Shown: positions 11,552-24,106, counted from the first letter of the stretch. The stretch is 64,000 nt of DNA from Cryptomeria japonica (GCF_030272615.1 NC_081415.1:102032796-102096795); one strand, 5' to 3'. Made by a program: numbers and translations. The notes: generated from the sequence alone by a model not told the origin.

Positions 11552-12863
11552 GTGATATCTCCTAAGGCTTAAAGGAGATGTAGGACCTTAGGGGGAGTAG
11601 TACAATAACCATATCATTCATCCCCTCAGTAGAAGAGGACACATGGAAGAACAAGTTGATGTTGGTAAGAAAGAAGGAAATGAGATGGCAAGTGTGTGTA
11701 GTGGTTTCCTTGGCTACACACCTACAGATGAAAGATGGATCACTACTGCGTGTGTCAGTGGATGGCATGCTTAACAATTGGAATCAGATGAAAATTGACA
11801 AGATGTTAGGAGCTACAGGAAGGTTCTTCGGTAGTGATGATGGACCAGTACAAGGAACCGGTATGTGCAGAATGTTACTGGTATGAATGATAACGGGTAC
11901 TTGCATGTTATGTAAGACAATGAGGTTTGAGATTATTGCATTAGCCCCTATAGCATGGAATGAAGAGGTTATCTCTCAGGTGGTATTGGAAAAGACTTGA
12001 ATGACATATGATGGCCCGGTTGTTGATCATGTAGGCATGCATGTTTTTGGGCAAACCTATTTGATTTATGGCATGATGATGATATTGTATAGTATTGTGT
12101 ACATCTAGGATCATGTCATAGGCTGTGGTGGATATAATGGAGCTGAAAGATCATCAAATGATCACATATGCACAGATCAACCAGTATATGGAGATGATTG
12201 GAGCCTTGGTATTGGACCTGACTGACATTATGGACCTAAGATGTATGACTCAAGGGGATTTCAAGTGCTTATGAAGTAGACCCGACATGCTTGAACTTGA
12301 GTGCACTAGCTGCATCAACTGTAGAAGTTGGAAATTGTTGTAGGAATACCCAAGATAATTTCATGATTAAGGGTATCTACTTTCCCAATTTGTTTCATTC
12401 ATAGCACAATCACATTTGATTCTAAAGATAAATTGGGATCAGATGGGAGATGATGAAGTCTGACCAACAGGTTTGTTGTATTCACTAACATATCCTTCAA
12501 TAATTGAGTGTTTCAACAAATTGGTATAAGATTAGTATACTCAATTGGTGTCAGTTGGTGATCGCGCACTCCATCTCAAGTGTTGTAACTTGAGAAGATG
12601 TAACAATTGGTATCAAAGGAGGAGATGAATCTGGTAAAGAAAAGGGGGAGAAATATTTTTGTCAGTGCTCAGTAGATACGAGGAGAAGTAAAACTCTGAT
12701 AATGCCCTTTGCCATTGTTGTCAAAGGGGGAGAAAGATTTTTTAGTATACCACATACTACATTTGTGAGAATCTATGGATCACAAAAGGGGGAGAGTGAA
12801 TATGTAGTATGTTAGATAATACATGTGTTGATGTTCAGATACTACATGTGTTGATATCAATGC
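11552..12863 (+). other. Decayed interior of D1, no recognisable pol
   Basis: About 1.3 kb between gag and the PPT. Only short open frames are present and none looks like integrase, reverse transcriptase or RNase H. It holds purine-rich tracts at about 11590, 12640, 12722 and 12784 that resemble the PPT. A primer-site-like TTGGTATCAAAGG near 12606 has no LTR end before it. Confidence 0.6.
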
Positions 12864-12876
12864 CAAAAGGGGAGAT
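12864..12876 (+). other. Polypurine tract of D1
   Basis: CCAAAAGGGGAGAT directly before the 3' LTR, in the context ATCAATGCCAAA(A/G)GGGGAGA seen before each copia 3' LTR here. It primes plus-strand DNA synthesis. Confidence 0.85.
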
Positions 12877-13513
12877 CGTTGGCATTGTGTTGTCATTGAT
12901 GTCAACCAATATAGGATGGCTACCGGTATAAGTGATGTATGTGCAACATTGTCATTGTTGCATACCAGATGTGATGTCTTTGATGTCACCTAGCTTAAGC
13001 AAGTCACCGGTAAAGGTAAGGAATGTCATTCAACACAATGACCATTGGAGTCACCGGTACACAAGTTAATATTTGACTTGTGTTGAAGATATGTATAGGA
13101 GACCGATATGATGTAACAATTGGTAAATGATGACATCTGTGAGTGGGCAAGATGTTGAGTTGTTGATTGTGATGAAGAAGCAGAATGTTACCAAGAATCA
13201 CATCAACACTGGAGGAGAAGACTGTATAGGTCACCGGTATGTTGTGTGGATGTCAAACAACAGGACTCCCACCAGATAATGATGCAATCACCATTTGATG
13301 AGATGATTGATAGTGAATGTGTCCCAAGTGGATCAAATGTGCCTATTTGAAGATATGCTTCTCAAGCAGGGAAGCCACATTAGTACATTAAAGGATTCAC
13401 ATAACAAGGATCCACTCCAACCGATAAGTGGAGATTATCTCCTATTAGGCATGAAATGCATCATAGTTCTTGGAGATTAGACAACAAAGTTAAAGGTAGT
13501 TGATTGAAGGTTT
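12877..13513 (+). repeat. 3' LTR of D1, left part
   Basis: It begins CGTTGGCATTGTG (TG changed to CG) and follows the 5' LTR until GAAGGTTT at 13513, where the G element starts. The rest is at 37487-39417. Confidence 0.85.
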
Positions 13514-14620
13514 TGTTCACATTATTTCAAGTTGAAGTCCATGGGCTGAATTTTGATCGGGGTGCCTTTTTCCCTTTTTAACTTTCCAATTGCGCTTAAT
13601 GTACAAGCCAAATGTCATCTCGATGTTGCCCCTGACAGCCCATGTTTTATGTTCAAGGTTTGGAGGAACACAGGGTTGCCAAGTGGATTGGTTTTGATGA
13701 CATGACATTCTGTTGGACCCCACCCTATATCTTGGGAAAGATGGAAACACATGGCATCTCAGCGTTGTTGATATTATTTATGTTTGGATGCCCTTCTGTG
13801 GAGATCCCCCTAAGCTGTCGTGTGTTATTTAGGGTGTGCTATCTGCTATGCTATAGTTAGCACAAAATATTTTCTATTCGGGTAGGTATGAAGATCGTCG
13901 TGGCTGAGTGGGAATAACAACCTCAGAAGTTGTTTTGTTGGGTGTGTTGTTGTGGGATGCCACGACAATTTTTTTTTGTTTCAGAGGTGGTTGCACATAG
14001 CTGGTGGATGTTTGAATTGTTAGCGGAGCTGAGGGCTCTATTTATGCTTTGTTTTTCCCCTATTTTAATGGATTCAAAACTTTAAAAGAACAATTAAGTT
14101 TCTTAGATAGAATTTTAGCCTTTTAGCTATTGTGGTTTCTTGAGGAAAGGTTAATCAAATTGTGCCAACGACCTTTGTGATGCCTCTTTTCAGTATGCTT
14201 TGATAGTTTTCTGTGCTTTTCCTATAATTCTGATGACTTTAGAAATGTATATCTAAGACTCTGTCGATTAAACTATGTTTTGCACTTGTTATCTGGTAGA
14301 TGGGAGATTGATATTTCTTTATCTTGTAAGGGGATCTTAATTGTTGGTTTTGTTCAGATATATAAATTATTGAATGGGCCTTAAAATCTCATGTTTCTGG
14401 GTTTTATATGACATTAAGGCTTTTACAAAATGTTCTGGTGCATCGCCTAAGTAATTTAGATCATTTTGCTTTAAGTTTCTTCTTTCCCTGTTCCCAAAAT
14501 TATAAGGACTAGCAGCCTTTTTAAATCCAGAGGTCATTCAGTGAGTCATGCGCAATAGGTCCCCCATCACTGAATTTCCCATAAGGTTTTGTTCTTTCAA
14601 AGTAAAATTTAGAGTCAATA
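13514..14620 (+). repeat. 5' LTR of G
   Basis: It begins TGTTCACATTATTTC and ends AGAGTCAATA (AGAGTCAACA in the 3' LTR, so the terminal CA has mutated). Length 1,107 bp against 1,108 for its partner. A GTGAGTCATGC motif lies near 14542-14552. The open frames in it are not genes. Confidence 0.9.
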
Positions 14621-14630
14621 GTTCTTTTTT

Positions 14631-14650
14631 TGGCACACCTGGTGGGACCC
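14631..14650 (+). other. Probable primer binding site of G
   Basis: A G-rich stretch starting TGGCACACCTGGTGGGACC, ten bases after the LTR end and upstream of gag. Position and TGG start fit a tRNA primer site. I cannot name the tRNA. Confidence 0.5.
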
Positions 14651-14678
14651 AAATTTTGAATAAACTCTAATTCAGTTT

Positions 14679-15927
14679 ATGAGTCACAAGCTTGTTACTA
14701 GGAGTCAAAAAATCCTAAATCCTAGTTTACTCTTACCACTCCTAGTAAACATTCATTCGGCTACATCTTCGTCTTCTCAGACCTTGCCCATCTTCCCTGC
14801 AGTCACCCTTGTAGCAATGTTACACATTCCCCCTAGAAATTTTGTGAGCTGGAATAATGGGAGCCCTCTCATTCCCCCTACTCCACCTGTAGTCTATGGG
14901 CCAATCCCTACGGCCACGTTGAAAGTCATACCTAAGTTTACTGGAGAATGTCATAAGACTCCCGAGGAGAATTTACAAGATATAGCCAATGTTTGCACTA
15001 TCCATGGTATTACTAAACAACATGTAGCCTTGAGATTGCTAGTAGCCTCTTTCAAAGGAAGAGCTTTAGATTGGTTCAGGTCCTTGGGTCCTAATACTAT
15101 AGGAGATTGGGATCAGCTGGGTGACCATTTCTTCCAAAGATTCTTCGACAAGGCCGACAGATCATCATTGATGCACCAGTTGATCATGATAAAGAGGGCT
15201 CCTCAGGAAGCACTGATGGAAGTCAACTTAAGATTCCAGAGAACCTGGCAAAGAATACCTCTATCCACCTGCCCTCCTATGGATATGGCATTCGTCTTTT
15301 ATTTAAAGGCTTTCAATTCTGACATATTGGTGATGATCCAGTCTCTAGGAGGCAATACCCTTCCACAAACATTCAACCTAGCAGTCCAAGTAGAAAATAA
15401 TTTGATCGACACCAGAAAGATTGCCCCTCACCCCACCATGCCAGTTTTTCCTGAGATATCTCACCAAATTCCTAAAGAGGCTATTCCTATCACTTCTACC
15501 CTGCAATCTATGTATATGTATCTTGGCCCCCAGCAAACACATGTCCCTCCACAATCATCTTTGGCCGCGTAGGTCAGTGATATGAAGATTTTTTTGAGAT
15601 CCTTCTCGAATGAAATTTAGTCTGAAAAGAGCCCAAATCTCACCTACTAGACCCCCTTTTCAGCAAACATTCCAAGGAAGCAGACCTCCATACCAACATA
15701 ATCAACATGCCAATCACCATGCCGATAAATCTCCCCAACCGAATGGTCAAATAGTCTCAGTCCCCAATCCTTTGCAGACCGTTTACCCTAACATCAGTAA
15801 GGAGTTGGCAATGGGTCAAAATAATCTAGTGGATGACACTAACTCTTGGTGTTTTCCATGCAATAACGCTCACACTCAAAGAAATTGTCTAAGAGGGAAT
15901 TTACAACAAAAAATTGCAGAGCAATGA
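14679..15927 (+). pseudogene. gag of G (Ty3/gypsy)
   Basis: The first 298 codons (14679-15572) have the Retrotrans_gag pattern: a Pro-rich N-terminus, PKFTGECHKTPEENLQDI, LRLLVASFKGRALDWFRSLG and WDQLGDHFFQRFF, then a helical region. A frameshift near 15575 moves coding to another frame, where a CCHC-like knuckle of unusual spacing, CFPCNNAHTQRNC (CX2CX3HX4C), lies at about 15847-15885, just before a stop at 15925-15927. The product would form the particle shell and bind RNA. Start chosen as the first Met after the primer site. Confidence 0.85.
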
Positions 15928-15939
15928 AGTCTGGGTGTA

Positions 15940-17256
15940 ATGTCAGATGAGTCTATTTATGCATCCCCCAGTATGGATAACACATCTCTCAGCGCCCAAA
16001 TCCAGGTCATGTTGATGCAACAAGAGATGGAGATAGCCCCAGATCACGTGTTATTCTCTTGGATGGAGGATGAAGATGCGATACTCACAAATGATGCAAC
16101 TACTTCAAAGGAGGGGGTCCCCTTCATGCAAGCAGATTACAACCTCCACTCTAAAAGGAGTTTCACCAGGGAGAATACGAACACATTAAAAAGAATGCCC
16201 GTAGATAAAGATCCTGAACAACCTCCACTTGTCCCTACATATCCAAGGAAAGAGTTCATCCCCTATAAGCCAAGAGAGCCGAAAGAATTGATGCCAACAA
16301 TAGTGGACATGGTGAAACAACTGAAGAAAGCTCCGACCCATGTTTCTTTGTGGGATCTCCTTAGCATTCTAGAGAAAAAGAATTGGCTAAAAGAAGCCCT
16401 GTCTAATGCCAGGAGAAGTGCAAGAGGAAGTGCCGCCGAATCTCCACAGATAAATGAAATAGGTTTCCATCCCACTACAAGCAAGTCATGCTCTCCGACT
16501 GTGTTGTCCAATGAGGCTTTGCCTCCCATGTGTTAAATGAAAGGTAAACCCAAACCGAACCCATTCTATCTGACCCTTATAGTTGGCAGTAAACTCTTGC
16601 ATAATTCTATAATAGATTCCAGAGCTAGAACCACTGTCATGCCTAGACAGATCACTGAGGTCTTGAATATCAAGTATGAGCCTTTAAGTAGAGGAGTCAT
16701 GCAATTAGACAGGAACAAGGTTCAGACCATAGGTCTTATTAAAATTCTCTTGCTGACTTTGTTTGCATGTTCCAATGTTACTGTATCCCAAGAAGTAGTG
16801 GTCATTGACATCCCGCCTGTGTTCAGGCTCTGCCTTTCTTGGGATTTTACTACAAAAATAGGAGGCTACCTTTCTTTAGATTGGTCCCATCTTATCCTCT
16901 ACACTCATCATGGTGCCAAGCTCAAAATCCTTTTAGAGCCCCTTCATGCTGAACACGTAGCAGATCAGGAAATGATTAATCTTGAACCCACTCATACTTC
17001 CATCTGAAATGAAGAAAGGAAAGTCATATAACTCCTAGAGGATGAGGAAGTGACCGAGGATATCCCACCTAATCAGGAGGTTTTCTTGAATGAATTCATA
17101 GACTTTGATCCCTTCTCCAACTACCATGCCTTTGTTCTAGGTACCTACTACATCTTTAACGAAAACCAGGTCATCCCAAAGCTTACCAAAGAACCATTTT
17201 CTAAAGAAGAGTTGTCATCGGCACTCTGGACGCATCACTTTGACGATGTGAGATAA
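15940..17256 (+). pseudogene. Protease region of G, active site damaged
   Basis: This continues the second gag frame with in-frame stops at about 16534 and 17005. The linker (15940-16536) is hydrophilic with Pro-Arg-Lys repeats. The protease part starts near 16545: PFYLTLIVGSKLLHNSIIDSRARTTVMP. Aspartic proteases of this class have Asp-Ser/Thr-Gly-Ala. Here the Gly is Arg (DSRA), so the enzyme was probably dead even before the stops. The segment ending at 17256 is acidic and may link to the next domain. Confidence 0.7.
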
Positions 17257-17530
17257 AAGGTAGGTTCCAGAGCCAGGATTTTCCTTACTTCACCTTTACG
17301 CGAGTGAATCTTGAAGTCTTTCCTTTTACAATTTGCATGTTCTAACAACAAAGTAGAGTATGAATGACTGATCCAGGCATTGACCTTGGCGGAAAGAATG
17401 GGTATTAAGCAATTGAGAGTCTAGTTCATCAAGTTTGAGGAACTTCCAATGTCAAACATGTCCGCATGAGATCCTATTGTGCCATCATTTAATTGAAAGC
17501 TTTGATGCTTTCAATATCCAGAGCATCCCC
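17257..17530 (+). pseudogene. RNase H-like segment ahead of reverse transcriptase in G
   Basis: Translated through several stops, this stretch reads like a plant RNase H fold: SRARIFLTSP, LLQFACSNNKVEYE and LIQALTLAERMGIKQLRV, then AFNIQSIPWKIN on the far side of a frameshift. The pattern of (T/S)NN.(A/V)EYE followed by a LA..MGIK..RV helix is typical of RNase H domains in Ty3/gypsy elements. The N-terminal catalytic Asp is not visible. Its place between protease and reverse transcriptase is notable because a second, ordinary RNase H follows reverse transcriptase at about 18900-19200. Confidence 0.6.
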
Positions 17531-18718
17531 TGGAAAATAAATGTTGCTGCTGATCAGATGGCTACAATCGTATCACAATTTGACCCTGTCGCGGCCTTTC
17601 TCACCAATTCCCAAACCATCTATGTGGTCATTCAGCTCGCTATCCCTGATAATAACACTCACTGGAAAGTCTTCAAAAGTGATGAGCAGATTGCACTATT
17701 CATTCAAAACTCAGGCGAGTTTGCAGACCAACTGCAACCTAATGTGAAGGAGGCTTATGGACACCAAATCATCCAGCTGAAATCTAGCAAGCTTCCTAAT
17801 GGTCTGATCACTCTGGAAAATTTGTTCGACCATGATGATGCCAAAAATGATAAGCGGAAGCTTACAACCAATAAAGGAGATTATACCGAAATGTCGGTGG
17901 GAGATGGAAGAATACTCAAAGTAGGAAAAGATGTTTCTCTAGAGGATCGAAGAAGATTAACTTGGTATTGTGATGAATATGTGGGTCTCCTAGCATGGTC
18001 CTACGAGGATTTGAAAGGCTATGACCCCAACATCATTCAACATACTATCAAACTCACTGATCGAGATAAACTAGTCTGATAAAAGCAAAGGTTGGTCAGC
18101 CTGAAAATTGAGTCCCTCATGGATAAAGAGCTGAGGAAGTTGATTGAATCAAGGATTGTATACCCCATTAAACACAACACGTGGGTATCCAATTTGGTTC
18201 ACATAAGGAAAAAGAAAGGAAGCATCCGACTCTGTGTAGATTTTAGAGATTTAAACCAAGCGTCTCTCAAAGATCACTACCCCTTGTCGTCCATGGAGTA
18301 GTTGCTAAGCACGGTGGTGGGATCTAAAATTTTCTCGATGCTTGATGGTTTCTCAAGATAAAATCAAGTCTTGGTGAAGCCAGAAGACCAACACAAGATA
18401 AATTTCATCACTAAGTGGGGGACATTCACATACCAGAAGATGCCTTTCAGGTTGTCAAATTCTGGAGCAATTTTCCAAAGAGCTATGGATTTGGCCTTTA
18501 AAGAGCTCATCAATAAAATTACTATGATATACTTAGATGCCCTAACAGTGTTTTCTAAACACCGAGAGGATCATTTCGATCATCTTGAGCTTGTTTTCCA
18601 AAAGTGCCTTGAGTTTGGGATTTCCTTAAACCCAAAGAAGTGTATCTTTGGCGTCCCTCAAGGTAAGCTACTAGGACATATAGTGTCCAAGGAAGGTGTC
18701 TCCATCAACCCTAACTGA
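17435..18718 (+). pseudogene. Reverse transcriptase of G (catalytic Asp lost)
   Basis: One frame with stops near 18079, 18301 and 18361. The N-terminal part carries WKVFKSDEQI and VGLLAWSYEDLKGYDP, typical of the region before Ty3/gypsy reverse transcriptase. The core follows: WVSNLVHIRKKKGSIRLCVD, then FRDLNQASLKDHYPL, INFITKWGTFTYQKMPF, and the active-site block MIYLDALTVFSKHREDH at about 18526-18576. The normal Tyr-X-Asp-Asp is YLDA, so one catalytic Asp is Ala. It ends GVPQGKLLGHIVSKEGV. The enzyme would copy element RNA into DNA; this copy cannot. Confidence 0.9.
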
Positions 18719-19398
18719 GTCAAAACAATAAAAGATCTCCCCCTTCTGGTCAATAAAAAAGGAGTTTAGTATTTCCTAGGAAAGGTCAACTTTGTCAGCC
18801 ATTTTATTTCTGATTTTGCCAGAATAATAAGGCTCGTCACCTTGATGCTCAAGAAGGAGACACATTTCAAATGGACTCCTGAAGCCAAAGGAGCTTTTGA
18901 CAAAATCAAAGATGCCATCTGTTGAGCCCTCGTGTTGTCTAACCCAGATATGTCAAAGGACTTTATAATGTATGTTTTTTTGGGGTAGTATAGCATTGCC
19001 ATGGCCTTGACCCATAAGGATGTTGAAAAAGAGAGTGAGCATCCTATAGCCTTTCATTCGAAGACTCTCAAATAATATGAAGGTAAATATGACTTTGTCA
19101 AGAAGCAAGCCTTGGCTATGGTAAAGGGATTGGAAAAATTTAGGCACTTCATTGCCTGCAACAAGACCACCGTGTTTGTGGCCCACTCGACGGTCCAAGA
19201 ATACATCATGGAAGGTGACATCACCAAAAAGAGGGTTAACTAGATCACTAAGATCCTGGAGTACAATGTTGATGTCATGCCAACCAAAATAGTTCGTGGC
19301 AAAGGCTTATGTGAATATATAGTTCAAGAGTGTGAAACCCGTGAAGACAAGATGAAAAAAAAGGAAGTCATGACGGTTTCCCCCGAGTCTCCAAAAAC
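18719..19398 (+). pseudogene. RNase H (Ty3/gypsy type) of G
   Basis: Read through stops, this has the connection (YFLGKVNFVSHFISDFARI, FKWTPEAKGAFDKIKDAI) and RNase H region (EHPIAFHSKTLK and KYDFVKKQALAMVKGLEKFRHF, then a KILEYN.DV block). It is the usual domain between reverse transcriptase and integrase and would remove the RNA strand of the hybrid. Confidence 0.8.
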
Positions 19399-20652
19399 AT
19401 GTTGAAAGGAGGCCGAAAGCACTTCATGAAGACGGGGATTTTCCCCGAAGGTCTTCCTTCGGAAAAGAAAAGGTTCTATAGACTTCAAAAAATTAGTTTC
19501 CGCTTGATAGATGTAATACTTTTCAAAAGGAATTTCGATGGGGTCCTGCTCCATTGTGTAGATCAATGCCAAGCTGATAAAATCCTACATGAATTTCACT
19601 ATGGATTGTCAAGAGGTCATTTCTCAGCACAAACAACTATCATCAAAATCACTCGTGCTGGATATTTTTTGCCTTCCATGTTCAAAGATGTGCACACTTT
19701 GGTGAGAGAATGCAAGGAGTGCCAATATTACACTAGTAGGGGTAGAAAAGCAGTAATGTCATTCAGACCCATGATGGTAGAAGAGCCTTTTTCCCAATGG
19801 GGACTCGACTTCATAGGGATGATCAATTCCCTGAGCTCAATCAGACACAAATGGATCCTGACCGCTACTGATTACTTCACCAGATGGTCTAAAGTCGTCC
19901 CCTTAAAGAATTCATCAAAGAGTGAAGTGCTGACATTCCTATTGGATCTGGTGTGCCAATATGGTCCATCGAAGACCATTATATCAGACAACGAGCATGC
20001 ATTCACTGGTTCGCGAATCACTCAATTTGACCTCAGCAAGGGTATCTATCTCAAAACCTCCTCTAACTACTACCCACAGGGGAATGGGCTCATCGAGTTC
20101 ACTAATAAGAACCTTATCAGGCTCATCAAAAGGATAGGCTCATAATATAAGAGGGAATGGCACCACCACTTAAGGAGCATGTTGTGGGAAGACCGCATAA
20201 CTCCCAAGCAGATCTTGAAAAACTCCCCATACAAGGTGGTCTATGGGAAGGATGAATTGTTTCCCATCTCTTTAGAGATCTCGATCCTACAACAACTCAA
20301 GTCCATTGAAGTCGCAGAGAATGGCCCCATGGCCATGAGGTTGGTAGAAATTATGGAACTAGAAGAAGCTAGAGAAACAATTTTTGCATCTCTTTAGGAC
20401 TAACAACAAATCATCAAGAGGTGGTTTGATAGAAAAAAGAGTTCCAATCTAGTTTTTAGACTAGGGGACCTCGTGTTGAAATATAATGAAAGAGTGGCCA
20501 AGCCTAGTCAGCATGCTAAGTTTGATGTCTTGTGGGAGGGGCCTTTCTACATCATAAATTGCAAGGGTTTCAATTCATTCGACCTCGAGGATATGCATGG
20601 AGACTCTCTCCAGATCCCAGTCAATGGGATCCACATCAAACCATTCCATTAA
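19399..20652 (+). pseudogene. Integrase of G
   Basis: It has the zinc-binding HHCC region (HEFHYGLSRGHFS, CKECQYY), the core with its catalytic acids (LDFIG; ISDNEHAF; YYPQGNGLIEFTNKN), then HHLRSMLWEDRIT and a C-terminal GPFYI block before the stop at 20650-20652. Asp, Asp and Glu are all present, although SDNG has become SDNE. In-frame stops lie at about 20143 and 20398. I see no chromodomain, which separates G from M. Integrase inserts the DNA copy into the host genome. Confidence 0.9.
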
Positions 20653-20898
20653 GGTTTTCCCTCTCTTAATGTACATATTGTAAATAGTTCTTTTTTTTGT
20701 GCCTTATTTATTTAAATTATTCTCAGTCGTAATCCAAGCAAAGCAATTGAAATCACAAGATATGCCATGATTAAGCAAAAGGAAAAAACTATCATATTAT
20801 GGACATTTTGTTTTTCTTTTACAATTCAAGGACAGGCCTCCAGCCCCTTTTTACAAAAAGCAATAAGATAAACTGCTACAAGATGAGCTACCACTTTC

Positions 20899-21593
20899 TC
20901 ATTGATCCTCCTCATCTTCATCATCCTCCATCTGGAAGTCCAGGTCTCCACTATCATCTGGAATGTCATCTCCCTCTGACCACTCATGGCCATAATCGCC
21001 ATCAGGCACCCCAGCCATGTAGATACAACCAGATTTGGTTGTATGTGCAGCATCAAAACCTAAGGGAAGATGTAGTCCCTGAAATTAGAATACCATTCAG
21101 TACCATCTAGGACAGGGACTATCATGTGAAATCGCAAGAGGAACTCTGTAGCAAGCTCAATGTGAAACCGATGGGAGGACAACATCATCATCCGTAGACC
21201 GCTAATCAGCGGGTGCCAAGTTACTTCTTCGCCAGAAGTAATAAAATGCCTCAGGTCAGAGGCTAAGGGAAGCCCCTTGAAGGGGACATGGTATGCCACC
21301 ACATCTTCCAACTCATCCAGATAATCCTGAGAAAAGAGCACCTTGGTGAGTTGCGAAGTCAATAGCCCAACCAACCCGAAATCCAACAACGAGGCCACGA
21401 AGTGTAAATAGATATCTGTGTTTACACAGTATCGATCTGCATTTTCAATAAAATCCTCGCCGAGTACCCATTTGATAGCAGTGATTATCAAGTGGTTCTT
21501 CTGTAGTGTCATCATGTGTAGCCTCTGGTCAGAGATGTTCCCAAGGAAAGTGACCTACACTTTGCTGCTGATGAGCCTAACAAGAGTATCCAT
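20899..21593 (-). pseudogene. Antisense reading frame of G, unknown product with acidic tail
   Basis: On the strand opposite to gag-pol, between pol and the sense ORF of G. From Met at 21593 (MDTLVRLISSK) there is one stop, then an open run 21515-21060 containing DIYLHFVASLLDFG, VAYHVPFKGLPLASDLRHF and FHIELATEFLLRFHMIVPV. A frameshift near 21060 leads to a coherent end: AGVPDGDYGHEWSEGDD, then a tail of Asp, Glu and Gln up to a stop at 20899-20901. About 230 codons in all. I do not recognise the family. Antisense frames between pol and the 3' LTR have been described for Tat-lineage elements, so this may be transcribed from its own promoter. Confidence 0.55.
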
Positions 21594-22232
21594 CTTCTAA
21601 AGAAACTTCGTTGTTGAGGCTAACATTGTGTAAAATAATGTCTGAAAAGACATATTTATAACAAAACTACAGCTCAAGGTGACAAGTGGTTGAGTCACCA
21701 ATTCTCCCAAACTCCAACACTCATGTCATTCTTCATTAATTCGCACAAGTGAATGAGCTTTGATTCAGAGTTGGTGATGTCTTTCTCAGTACCTCAAAGT
21801 AGGAGTTTATGCAAGCTAACGCCACACATATGTGTAGGTTCATCGTGTTTAAACCACGACCTCCGCAAGACTGTCTCAACTTGTGCGAGCCTCGTTGTCT
21901 ACCGATCTTCTCAGTAAAAGAGGAGATCTATCTAGACAAGATTTTCATCTCAAGTGTCTTCAAGCAACGATGGGCTAAATAAGCTTTCTCTCAAAATTTG
22001 AAATATGGCGGAACTCGTCCTCATCATAAGTTAATTGCAACTGCAAAGTGAGTTGGTGTGCATATGAATGGACGCTTGCCATTAAGCATCCACTTTTGTG
22101 AAAATCTAGGCACACAGTGCATTAAAGGAATATGGTTGCCCATTTTTTCATCTTATTGCTCTTTTGTAACCTAAGTGTTCAGTTTTCTCTCAAAATTTGA
22201 AAGGTTGGCAGAGAAAAGCCCTCAAGCTGAAA
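21594..22232 (+). other. Non-coding spacer of G
   Basis: About 640 bases between the start of the antisense frame and the start of the sense ORF. I see no gene. It would be the upstream region of both if each has its own promoter. Confidence 0.45.
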
Positions 22233-24106
22233 ATGGAAGCTGAAGCCACATCTTCAGGCTCTTCTCAAGGAGGATTGTGAGTGGATATTTTTGGAGAGCT
22301 CTCTTACTCATCACATTCTATTCCTCCCAAGGCAGAATACCCCAGAACCAAAATAAAGATGAAGATGGTCACCCACAATATGTTTGTTGTGCTAGATTCT
22401 TTTGAGAATGTCTTCGAGCCTACAATCCGTAAGAAACCCCAGAACCTCAGAGAGGCTACATGCAATAGAATGCTCCACCACAGAGCAGAACCATAATCAA
22501 TGGCGATTCGGTTTTGGGGTAGTGGTGTGCCTCAATTTTTCATCCCCTTGGTTCCATATTGTCCAGAGCTCGTAGCGGTCTGTGCCAACGGTTTCGACCC
22601 CACCTCCTGTTCAATCAACAATTTATTTTTTAGGGTGGTGATCTCCCAAGAAGCTATTAGCACTATGATGTGTTGTCCCATTTTGAAGGGACAGAGATAT
22701 TCTCTGAGACTACATTGGAGGAATTCTGGGGCACCAGAAGAGATGCATTATCTTTTTGCCAGAGTATACTCAACTGGAATCTGTCTCCTGGGCTCCCGAA
22801 GTTCCCCCTATCCTATAGTGACCTGAAGCACAAGGACCTGAAAGATATTTCCTCCACCCTTTCCTAGTTATGTGGTCATGATAATGATCAAGACATCATG
22901 ACCACGATGATGGGATTTCTTTTAAATGTAGAAAATAGAGGGAGTCCTTCAATTTTGACTTCTCAGTTTTTATCGCTAGAGCCAAGGTGAAGCAATTATC
23001 AAAATTTCAGCAGTTGCAACATTACAGGTTTTCCTCGGTCTTCGTCCATCTGCTCTTGCACCAAAATGAGGCCTTCTTCAACCAACACATGTGGTTGGCA
23101 ACTTGTGATGAGCCAGGAAACAAGATGTTAGTGTCGGCTTGGACACCCCTATTGCTAGCTTCCTTTGATGCATACCAGTTTTCTGACTTTTTCGTGACTC
23201 CTGTGCTTAAAGATTTTGGTTCAATCCCTAACAAACCACTGGCTTGGTTCTCTCAAGTCTAGATGAAATGGATGCAAAATGAGTGCCCTTCCTGCAACTG
23301 GTTCATAGGCCGTGATTTTTCTTTCATCTGAGTTCATGGTTTCTCTGAGGAATCATTCCGCTTGCCCGTCTATGTGACTGAGAGAACCCTTTCTCTGGAG
23401 ATCGCGTGACAGTTTGTGAGGATTGAGAGGGCCATTGGAGTAGGAAAGCACAATACCTCTATTTCCAAAGACCACAAGGAAATTGGTCCAATCAATTTGG
23501 TTCGGAGGAACATCGCAAAAGAGGTCCCGACATCCAAGCTAGTGCAGCTTGGGTTGGTAGTGATTGACGAATCCTGGAGCTATGACCCCAATGGTTGCTT
23601 CAGTAAGAGGGAAAATGCACTAAAGCATGAGCCACAAAGCTCGTGGGAGGGGCGCACAAACCCTCAAGTTGATGACCCAAATTTCTATGTGGGTCTCAAT
23701 GATTTTCCTATCCTCAAGTGCCCCCCATGGTTGAGGTTTTATTCAGTCTTGTAGAGGTATAACCCTGCTAAGCCTATTCCTTGGGTGATATTAGAAACCA
23801 TGACTTTGGATGCCTGGAGCAGGAAAAAGAGAGAAGATTTTTGGATCTATCAGTAGGAAGTAAGTCATCCTAGAGCTAATACTAGGAATGCCCCCTTGGA
23901 TGAGCACTTCGAGCTAGAATGGCATCAACTCAATAAATGAGATAAAGAGACAGGTGATAGTTCCCTACATGGAGAGTCATCCCCCGAGGTGGCCCCATGA
24001 CATGATGTAGAAGTTATAAATATTGAAGAGCAAGATCCAGAACCCCATATCCTCCTTCCTCTAGTCAGTTCTGCCCGTAGGCCCCGTTCCCAAGCTGGTA
24101 AGAGAC

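Noticed and set aside
12603-12616. TTGGTATCAAAGG, like a tRNA primer site, within D1
   Set aside because: No LTR end precedes it and no gag follows; probably chance or a relic.
19324-19572. Minus-strand frame of 82 codons within G pol
   Set aside because: Shadow of the integrase and RNase H coding strand.
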